A stretch of 64,000 nt of DNA from Tagaea sp965279565 (lineage in GTDB: Bacteria; Pseudomonadota; Alphaproteobacteria; CACIAM-22H2): NCBI GenBank assembly GCA_965279565.1, contig OZ257249.1, positions 3,472,001 through 3,536,000 on the forward strand, in the 5' to 3' direction. The notes under the pieces were generated by a model. It saw only the letters and a program-made list of their open reading frames with translations. It ran no database searches and was not told the DNA's origin. Both the position numbers and the translations under genes were made by a program. Of this stretch, positions 58,301-64,000 are shown in pieces (positions within the stretch are counted from its first letter, which is position 1; the number at the start of each line of letters is the position of its first letter).

Positions 58301-59233
58301 ATGTCCAATCGCCGCAACGCATTGATCGGGCTCGCCTGGGGCCTTTTCGCCATCTCGATCTGGGTTTCCTGGATGCTCGCGACCCGCTGGGGCGTGCGCA
58401 GCAGCCTGTCGGTCTGGGACCTGACGGCCCTCCGATTCGCCTCGGCCGGGCTGATCCTGCTGCCCTTTGCGCTACGCCGGGGCCTCGATCCGCGCCGCAT
58501 CGCACCCGGCCCTGCCGGCTGGGGGCTGTGGGCCGCGATGGTCGTGGGTGCCGGGTTCGTCTACCAGCTCGTCGCCGCGTCCGGCTTCGCCTATGCGCCC
58601 ATCAGCCACGGCTCGGTCATGTTGCCCGGCACGATGCCGCTGTTCGTGGCGCTGCTGTCCGTCCTGCTGCTCGGCGAACGGATCGCGCCCGCTCGCCGCG
58701 TGGGCTTCCTGCTGATCCCGGCCGGCGTGCTCTGCCTCGCCTGGGTCGGCTTCGCGCACGGCGAAGGCGGGGAATGGCGCGGGCAGCTCCTGTTCGTGCT
58801 CTCTGCCTTGCTGTGGGCGAGCTACACGATCGCGATGCGCAAGAGCGGACTGTCGCCGCTGGATGCGGCCGCCATCGTGTGCGTCTGGTCGGCGATCCTG
58901 TTCCTGCCGTTCTACGCGCTCTTCGCCGGCGACGGCCTGTCGAAGGCCGGCTGGGGCGAGATCGCGTTCCAGACGCTGATTCAGGGCGTGCTGTCGAGCG
59001 TCGTGTCGCTCGTCGCGTTCAACCGCGCACTCCAGCTTCTCGGCGCTTCGCGCGGGGCGGCACTCGCCTCGCTCGTCCCCGTCCTCGCCACGCTGTGCGC
59101 GATCCCGCTGCTGGGCGAATGGCCGGCGCCGCTCGACTGGGTCGGCGTGGCGGTCATCAGCACGGGCGTCTATCTCGCCGCCGGCGGCCCGCTGCCGCGA
59201 GCACTTACTGGAGCCGCGCCGTCAGCACCTTGA
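58301..59233 (+). CDS. EamA/DMT-family permease, likely target of the adjacent LysR regulator
   Basis: A 310-residue ten-helix permease with two EamA repeats (LIGLAWGLFAISIWVSW, GQLLFVLSALLWASYTIAMR; LGEWPAPLDWVGVAVISTG). The ATG at 58301 begins MSNRRNALIG. The divergent LysR gene suggests regulated export of a metabolite. Its last 29 bp overlap the convergent LysE-like gene. Confidence 0.92.
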   Translation: MSNRRNALIGLAWGLFAISIWVSWMLATRWGVRSSLSVWDLTALRFASAGLILLPFALRRGLDPRRIAPGPAGWGLWAAMVVGAGFVYQLVAASGFAYAPISHGSVMLPGTMPLFVALLSVLLLGERIAPARRVGFLLIPAGVLCLAWVGFAHGEGGEWRGQLLFVLSALLWASYTIAMRKSGLSPLDAAAIVCVWSAILFLPFYALFAGDGLSKAGWGEIAFQTLIQGVLSSVVSLVAFNRALQLLGASRGAALASLVPVLATLCAIPLLGEWPAPLDWVGVAVISTGVYLAAGGPLPRALTGAAPSAP

Positions 59234-59828
59234 TGCCCGCGTAGCCGAACGCGAGCGCGAAGACGGAATCGAACCAGCGGCGCAGATGCGCGTAGATCCG
59301 AGTCATCCTGCGGCTCGAGAACAGCAGCGCGTAGCCGTGGAAGATCAGGAACGACTGCAGGCCGATCGCCGCGATCACGGTGACGAGCTGTGCGGGTGTG
59401 GCGTCCGGCGGCAGGCCGATCGCGTAGAGCGAACCGAAGAACAGGATCGCCTTCGGATTCGTCAGATGCAGGGCGAGCCCCTTGGCGTAGATCTTCCCGA
59501 ATGTCCCCGTCACGACCGACGTGTGCGGATCGCCGGCGCGTATCGCCGAGCGCGCGGAGCGGAACGCGAGATAGAGGAGATACGCCGCGCCGAAATAGCG
59601 GACGATCTCGAACGCCCACGCGTTCGCCTGCATCAGCGCGCCGAAACCCAGTGCCGCCGCCGTCGACCAGATCAGCGAACCGGTCATGATGCCTGCGGCC
59701 AGCGCCAGCCCGTGCTTGCGTCCCGATTCCATCGACGTGCCGGCAATGGCGAGCGTCGCGGGGCCGGGGCTGGCGCTCGTCATCAGCGCCGCCATCAGGA
59801 TCAAAGGAAGATTGAGTTCGCTGCCCAT
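59205..59828 (-). CDS. LysE/RhtB-family amino-acid exporter
   Basis: A 207-residue exporter with six helices. SASPGPATLAIAGTSMESGRK, with the conserved PGP, and LALHLTNPKAILFFGSL are diagnostic for the LysE/RhtB family. Substrates are usually amino acids such as lysine, threonine or homoserine lactone, but cannot be told apart here. The ATG at 59828 is clear. Its 3' end overlaps the EamA gene. Confidence 0.94.
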   Translation of the reverse strand: MGSELNLPLILMAALMTSASPGPATLAIAGTSMESGRKHGLALAAGIMTGSLIWSTAAALGFGALMQANAWAFEIVRYFGAAYLLYLAFRSARSAIRAGDPHTSVVTGTFGKIYAKGLALHLTNPKAILFFGSLYAIGLPPDATPAQLVTVIAAIGLQSFLIFHGYALLFSSRRMTRIYAHLRRWFDSVFALAFGYAGIKVLTARLQ

Positions 59829-59870
59829 CGCCGGCGGATTCTGACGGATTGCGCGCCGGCGTCAAACGGA

Positions 59871-59897
59871 AAGGGCCGGTCCCTTCGGACCGGCCCT
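59871..59897 (-). terminator. Terminator of aceA
   Basis: A 10-bp perfect stem GGGCCGGTCC / GGACCGGCCC (59873-59882 with 59887-59896) with a 4-nt loop lies after the aceA stop. On the minus strand it is followed by TTTCCGTTTG. Confidence 0.75.
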
Positions 59898-59927
59898 CCC
59901 CCGCTTCCTCCCGTTTTTCTTCTTCGA

Positions 59928-61217
59928 TTATTCGGCAGCGTGCGGAACCGTGCGCGGCTTGTCGTGGAACTGGTCGTGCTCGGTCGATCCGGCCATCGCC
60001 GTGGTCGAGGCCTTGCCCGCCGAGATCGCGACAGCGACCGCGTCGAAATAGCCCGTCCCTACTTCGCGCTGATGGCGTGTGGCCGTGTAGCCGTTCTTCT
60101 CGGCGTCGAACTCGGCCTGCTGGAGCTCCGAGTAGGCGCCCATGCCGCGCCTGGAATAGCCGCGCGCCAGCTCGAACATCGAGTAGTTGAGCGCGTGGAA
60201 GCCGGCGAGCGTGACGAACTGGAACTTGTAGCCCATCTCGCCGATCTGCTGCTGGAAGGTCTCGATCGTCTTCGGGTCGAGCTTCTTGCGCCAATTGAAC
60301 GAGGGCGAGCAGTTATAGGCCAGCATCTTGCCCGGGAACTGGCGGCGCAGCTCGCTCGCGAACTCGCGCGCCTCGCCAAGGTCCGGCTCCGACGTCTCCC
60401 ACCACAGCAGGTCGGAGTACGGCGCATAGGCAAGGCCGCGCGCGATGGCGTATTCCACGCCCCGGCCCGGCTTGATGCGGAAGAAGCCTTCCTGCGTGCG
60501 CTCGCCGGTCAGGAACGGGCGGTCGCGCTCGTCGACGTCGGTCGTGATGAGCTGGGCCGAGTGCGCGTCGGTGCGCGCGAGCAGCACGGTCGGCACGCCT
60601 TCGACGTCGGCGGCGAGGCGCGCGGCATTGAGCGTGCGCACATGCTGGCTCATGGGTACGAGTACCTTGCCGCCCAGATGGCCGCACTTCTTCTCCGACG
60701 CGAGCTGGTCCTCGAAATGGACGCCGGCGGCCCCCGCCTCGATCATCGCCTTCATGAGTTCATAGGCGTTGAGGGCACCGCCGAAGCCGGCTTCCGCATC
60801 CGCGATGATCGGCGCCATCCAGTGGATGTCGCCCTTGCCTTCCATGGTCTGGATCTGGTCGGCGCGGCGCAGCGTGTTGTTGATGCGTTTGACCACGTCG
60901 GGCACCGACGAGACCGGGTAGAGCGACTGGTCGGGGTACATCTGGCCCGCGTTGTTCGCATCGGCCGCGACCTGCCAGCCCGACAGGTAGATGGCCTTGA
61001 GGCCCGCCTTGACCTGCTGCATGGCCTGGTTGCCGGTGAGTGCTCCCAGCGTGTTCACGTAGGGCTCGTTCTGCAGGATGTCCCACAGGCGTTCGGCACC
61101 CTTGCGCGCGAGCGTGTGCTCGACGCGGAACGACCCGGCGAGCTTGCGCACGTCTTCGGGCGTGTAGTCGCGCTTGATACCGTTCCAGCGGGGGTCTGTG
61201 TTCCAGTCGGCGGTCAT
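59928..61217 (-). CDS. aceA: Isocitrate lyase
   Basis: AceA splits isocitrate into glyoxylate and succinate, the first step of the glyoxylate shunt needed for growth on acetate or fatty acids. The 429-residue protein keeps the catalytic KKCGH (Cys178), WMAPIIADAEAGFGG and NCSPSFNWRKKLD. The frame opens with TTG at 61223, but the ATG at 61217 with AAGGAG upstream is the better start. It is divergent from its likely regulator. No malate synthase gene is in the window. Confidence 0.98.
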   Translation of the reverse strand: MTADWNTDPRWNGIKRDYTPEDVRKLAGSFRVEHTLARKGAERLWDILQNEPYVNTLGALTGNQAMQQVKAGLKAIYLSGWQVAADANNAGQMYPDQSLYPVSSVPDVVKRINNTLRRADQIQTMEGKGDIHWMAPIIADAEAGFGGALNAYELMKAMIEAGAAGVHFEDQLASEKKCGHLGGKVLVPMSQHVRTLNAARLAADVEGVPTVLLARTDAHSAQLITTDVDERDRPFLTGERTQEGFFRIKPGRGVEYAIARGLAYAPYSDLLWWETSEPDLGEAREFASELRRQFPGKMLAYNCSPSFNWRKKLDPKTIETFQQQIGEMGYKFQFVTLAGFHALNYSMFELARGYSRRGMGAYSELQQAEFDAEKNGYTATRHQREVGTGYFDAVAVAISAGKASTTAMAGSTEHDQFHDKPRTVPHAAE

Positions 61218-61258
61218 GGGCAACTCCTTCGCGGGATAAGGGCTCGACCTTTCGGCCT

Positions 61259-61369
61259 GTAAATATCTTCACGCTGCGCCCGCGAAGCGGACAGCGCGAA
61301 AACGCGCTAAAACCGTAAATACGTCGCCGGATTTGCAAGCTGCCGCGCCGCGATGTAAAGTTTGTAAAT
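61259..61369. promoter_or_regulatory. aceA / acyl-regulator control region with GTAAAT repeats and a RamB-like site
   Basis: In the 171-bp divergent gap GTAAAT occurs at 61259, 61315 and 61364, with GTAAAG at 61355. AAAGTTTGTAAA (61357-61368) resembles the RamB motif AAACTTTGCAAA, and TTTGCAAGCT lies at 61332-61341. For the regulator gene, TTGCAA (61333-61338) and TAAAGT (61356-61361) are 17 bp apart, a plausible promoter. The RamB-like site overlaps its -10, as expected for autoregulation. Confidence 0.5.
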
Positions 61370-61388
61370 CACGGCCGGAGACCGCCCG

Positions 61389-62807
61389 ATGGCGCGCAAG
61401 ACCCTGCTCGGCAACAAGATCCGCCGCCTGCGCGAACAGGCCGGCCTGACGCAGGCGCGCATGGCCGACCAGCTCGGCATTTCGGCGAGCTATCTCAATC
61501 TCATCGAGCACGACCAGCGGCCCGTCACCGTCTCGCTGCTGCTGAAGCTCGGCAAGCAGCTCGACGTAGAACTCACCGACCTGTCGGACGACGACGACCG
61601 CAAGCTCGCCGGCGGCCTGCGCGAAGTGTTCTCGGATTCGACACTCGCCGCACACGGCGTGGGCGGCGACGAGATCCGCTCGCTCGCCGAGGCGGCACCC
61701 AACGCCGCCAAGGCGATCCTCGAGCTCTACCGCGCCTATCGCCTCGCGCGCGACGACGCGCAGTCGATGACGCTGGGCCTGCCCAGCGGCACCACGCGCA
61801 AGATGGTGCTGCCGGCCGAAGAGGCGCGCGACTTCTTCCACGACCGCACCAACTATTTCGACGACATCGAGCGCGCGGCGGAACGGGTCGTCGCGGAAGC
61901 GAACCTGCCGCCGGGCGAGCCGTGGCGCGGCCTCGTCGACTACGCCAAGGCAAAGCACGGTATCGCGGTCGAGATCGTCGAGCCCGGCCCGCTCGCCGGG
62001 GCCGTGCGCCGCTACGACGCGCGCACCAAGAAGCTGCAGCTCAGCGAGATCCTGCCGCGCGCGTCGCGCCGCTTCCATCTCGCCTACCAGATCGGCCAGA
62101 TGGAGGCGCGCAAGCCCGTCGACATGATCGTGGCAACCGCGAAGCTCGCCTCGAAGGAAACCGAAACGCTCGTGCGCGTCGGTCTCTACAACTATTTCGC
62201 CGGCGCGGTGCTGATGCCCTATGCGCCGTTCCTCGAAGCCGCGCGGGCCTTGCGCTACGACGTGGAGCTGCTCGGGCACCATTTCGGCGTCAGCTTCGAA
62301 CAGGCGTGCCATCGCCTCTCCACGCTCCAGCGGCCCGGCGACAAGGGCGTGCCGCTGTGGCTCGTGCGCGTCGACATCGCGGGCAACGTGTCGAAGCGCT
62401 TCTCGGCCGCGGGCTTCCATTTCTCGCGCTTCGGCGGCTCGTGCCCGCGCTGGATCGTGCACGAGGCCTTCACCAGCCCCGGCCGCATCCTCACGCAGGT
62501 CGCGCGCCTGTCGGACGGGGCGACGTTCTTCAGCGTGGCGCGCACGGTCGCGAAGTCGGCCGGCGGCTGGCGCGAACCGCCGACGACCTATGCGCTGGGG
62601 ATCGGCTGCGAGATCGGCCGGGCATCGGAACTTGTCTATGCCGACGGAATCGATCTGGAGAAACTCGGCAACGTCGTCGAGATCGGTGTGGGTTGCCGCG
62701 TATGCGAACGCGAGAACTGCCGCCAGCGCGCCTACCCGCCGCTGCAGCACCGGCTCGACGTCGACGTCAACGTCAAGGGTGCCACGGCGTACGGGTTCCG
62801 CAAGTAG
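61389..62807 (+). CDS. XRE-type short-chain fatty-acyl regulator (RamB/ScfR-like)
   Basis: A 472-residue regulator. An N-terminal Cro-type helix-turn-helix (LREQAGLTQARMADQLGISASYLNLIEH, interrupted at AGL) is followed by an IrrE-like middle and a C-terminal acyl-sensor domain with four clustered Cys (GVGCRVCERENCRQRAYPP). This layout is that of RamB of Corynebacterium and related proteins that control isocitrate lyase and propionate or acetate genes. It is divergent from aceA, its expected target. The ATG at 61389 is well placed. The stop abuts the GST gene. Confidence 0.94.
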   Translation: MARKTLLGNKIRRLREQAGLTQARMADQLGISASYLNLIEHDQRPVTVSLLLKLGKQLDVELTDLSDDDDRKLAGGLREVFSDSTLAAHGVGGDEIRSLAEAAPNAAKAILELYRAYRLARDDAQSMTLGLPSGTTRKMVLPAEEARDFFHDRTNYFDDIERAAERVVAEANLPPGEPWRGLVDYAKAKHGIAVEIVEPGPLAGAVRRYDARTKKLQLSEILPRASRRFHLAYQIGQMEARKPVDMIVATAKLASKETETLVRVGLYNYFAGAVLMPYAPFLEAARALRYDVELLGHHFGVSFEQACHRLSTLQRPGDKGVPLWLVRVDIAGNVSKRFSAAGFHFSRFGGSCPRWIVHEAFTSPGRILTQVARLSDGATFFSVARTVAKSAGGWREPPTTYALGIGCEIGRASELVYADGIDLEKLGNVVEIGVGCRVCERENCRQRAYPPLQHRLDVDVNVKGATAYGFRK

Positions 62808-63482
62808 CTAGGTCGCGGCGTAGTCGAGATGGCGGAACATCACCCGCCGCGCCTCGTCGTCCATCTCCGCCTTGAACTTGTGCTTGTCCTTGAGGGCGAG
62901 CGCGCGCGCCGCCGCCGGGCGCGCCGATATTTCGTCGACAAGCCGCTTCAGGTTCGCGAACTTCGCGCCGGCTTCGTCGCCGAGGATGAAGGGCACGAGA
63001 CGCGCCCAGCCCCACACGGCCATATCGACGACCGAATAGGCGTCCCCGACCATGTAGCGATTCTTCGCGAGACGCTCGTCGAGGATCGTGTAGTGGCGCA
63101 TCGCCTCGAACTGGTAGCGGTTGTTGGCGTACGGGATCTTCTCGGGCGCATAGTTCTTGAAATGGACCGCCTGGCCCGAAAACGGGCCGACGCCCGAGGC
63201 CACGAACATCATCCAGGACAATAGGCCGGCCCGATCCTTGGGCAGGAACTTGCCGGTCTTCTCGGCGAGATAGATGAGGATCGCGTTGCTGTCGAAGACG
63301 ATCGCGCCGTCGTCGTCGATGGCCGGAACCTTGCCGTTCGGATTGACCGCGAGATATGCCGGCGCGAACTGCTCGCCTTTGCGCGTATCGACGGGGTGCG
63401 GTTCGTAGGCGAGACCCGCCTCTTCCAGGAACAGCGCAACCTTCATCGGGTTGGGCGCGAGACTGAAATAGAACTTGAGCAT
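62808..63482 (-). CDS. Glutathione S-transferase family protein
   Basis: A 224-residue GST. The N-terminal thioredoxin-like domain starts MLKFYFSLAPNPMKVALFLEE, with Ser7 or Asn/Pro at the catalytic position, and has the cis-Pro segment NPNGKVPAIDDDGAIVFDSNAIL that binds glutathione. The C-terminal helical domain includes YSVVDMAVWGW. The family as a whole detoxifies electrophiles; the substrate is unknown. The ATG at 63482 has GAGAGGAAA. It is convergent with the acyl regulator, with no gap. Confidence 0.94.
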   Translation of the reverse strand: MLKFYFSLAPNPMKVALFLEEAGLAYEPHPVDTRKGEQFAPAYLAVNPNGKVPAIDDDGAIVFDSNAILIYLAEKTGKFLPKDRAGLLSWMMFVASGVGPFSGQAVHFKNYAPEKIPYANNRYQFEAMRHYTILDERLAKNRYMVGDAYSVVDMAVWGWARLVPFILGDEAGAKFANLKRLVDEISARPAAARALALKDKHKFKAEMDDEARRVMFRHLDYAAT

Positions 63483-63505
63483 GGCATTTCCTCTCGTTGT
63501 GCGGA

Positions 63506-64000
63506 TCAGGACGAAGTCGTAGGGGCCGGTCGCGCGCGCAGGCGGCCGACAAGCCCGATTGCCACCGCCAGGCCCGCGCTGACCGTGACGAGACCGGCGA
63601 CCTGCAGATTGGTCGGAACTTCGCCGATCGCCGGAATTCCGATCAGGATCGAGATCGCCGGGACCGTGGCGGGAAACAGTACGGCACGGCTCACGCCGAG
63701 TATGGCGACCGCGCGGCTGTAGGCAAGCATCGTGAAGATCGCCTGCACGAAGCCCTGCGTCAGCCCCTGGAACGCGAGTGCCGCGAACGGCAGCGACGCG
63801 AGATGCTCGAAACCGCGGATCGCGAGATAGCCCGGTGCGACGACGGCACCCGACAGCACGCATACGACCGCCGTCGCGCGCAGCGCATCGAGCCGCCAGA
63901 CGCGCAGCAGGATCGTGAAGGCGGCCCAGAACAGGCTCGACGCGAAGAAGAGCAGGTCGCCGATCCAGGTCGTGTCGCCCTGCCCGCTCTGCGCGATGCC
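63506..64000 (-). CDS. EamA/DMT-family permease, C-terminal part (runs off the window)
   Basis: The open frame continues to the window edge without a start, so only about 164 residues are seen. They cover the second EamA repeat: FFASSLFWAAFTILLRVWR near the edge, LAFQGLTQGFVQAIFTMLAYSRAVAILG, then FPATVPAISILIGIPAIGE and a final helix. It ends with a TGA at 63506, 23 bp before the GST gene, so the two are probably co-transcribed. The N-terminal half lies outside. Confidence 0.88.
   Translation of the reverse strand, partial: GIAQSGQGDTTWIGDLLFFASSLFWAAFTILLRVWRLDALRATAVVCVLSGAVVAPGYLAIRGFEHLASLPFAALAFQGLTQGFVQAIFTMLAYSRAVAILGVSRAVLFPATVPAISILIGIPAIGEVPTNLQVAGLVTVSAGLAVAIGLVGRLRARPAPTTSS

Noticed and set aside
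1..64000. CRISPR arrays, IS elements, prophage or integrase genes, tRNA and rRNA genes
   Set aside because: No direct-repeat arrays with spacers, transposase or integrase motifs, or cloverleaf/rRNA segments were seen. Small RNAs cannot be excluded by reading alone.

Overview
The window is a G+C-rich stretch of an alphaproteobacterial chromosome, most likely a motile member of the Rhodospirillales or a close relative. Four things support this. The conserved blocks yceD-rpmF-plsX-fabH-ihfA-merR and rpiB-glyA-nrdR-ribDEBH-nusB-thiL are present. There is a mitochondrial-type bc1 chaperone (CBP3 family). The membrane pyrophosphatase is of the K+-independent type. The flagellar genes include alphaproteobacterial additions (MotE-like, DUF6468-like, an unusual CheZ). 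I see no phage, insertion sequence, CRISPR array, tRNA or rRNA gene. The window is almost entirely ordinary chromosomal genes.

Layout. 1-9000, all minus strand: the 5' part of recA behind a promoter with an SOS-like box, then a motility block made of two fliL paralogues, fliM, a DUF6468-like protein, a MotE-like protein, cheY, cheZ and a very large exported AMIN-like/TPR protein. 9000-14100: fatty-acid and phospholipid genes (plsX, fabH), rpmF, yceD, ihfA, a MerR regulator, a bc1 chaperone and bamE. 14100-26000: hppA, an NnrU-like protein, an MFS permease, then a long riboflavin/one-carbon/thiamine operon read on the minus strand. 26000-31200: a small plus-strand group (cupin, thioesterase, methyltransferase, RidA-like, gcdH, LrgAB-like) and a MarR regulator. 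31200-38000: valine catabolism (mmsB, HIBYL-CoA hydrolase), hemB, a repeat-bearing intergenic region, a rhomboid protease, an alpha/beta hydrolase and paired EamA permeases. 38000-49300: CoA-transferase, aldehyde dehydrogenase, penicillin acylase-like protein, an orphan motB, phoD, an HD-GYP protein, an RDD protein, bpt and a TRAP binding protein. 49300-64000: TRAP permeases, bioY, parC, recO, benE, a LysR regulator, transporters, aceA with its divergent short-chain acyl regulator, a glutathione transferase and a truncated EamA permease.

How it fits together. The motility block looks like a switch, stator and chemotaxis module. FliM and CheY/CheZ set rotation direction. The FliL, MotE-like and TPR proteins are all candidates for periplasmic stator support. 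Both fliL genes carry the same composite upstream element containing a CtrA-like box, and single CtrA-like boxes precede cheY, motB and a MarR gene. This suggests, but does not prove, a CtrA-linked motility regulon. The metabolic genes point to an aerobic heterotroph using amino acids, organic acids (TRAP system), aromatics (benE) and acetate or fatty acids through the glyoxylate shunt (aceA).
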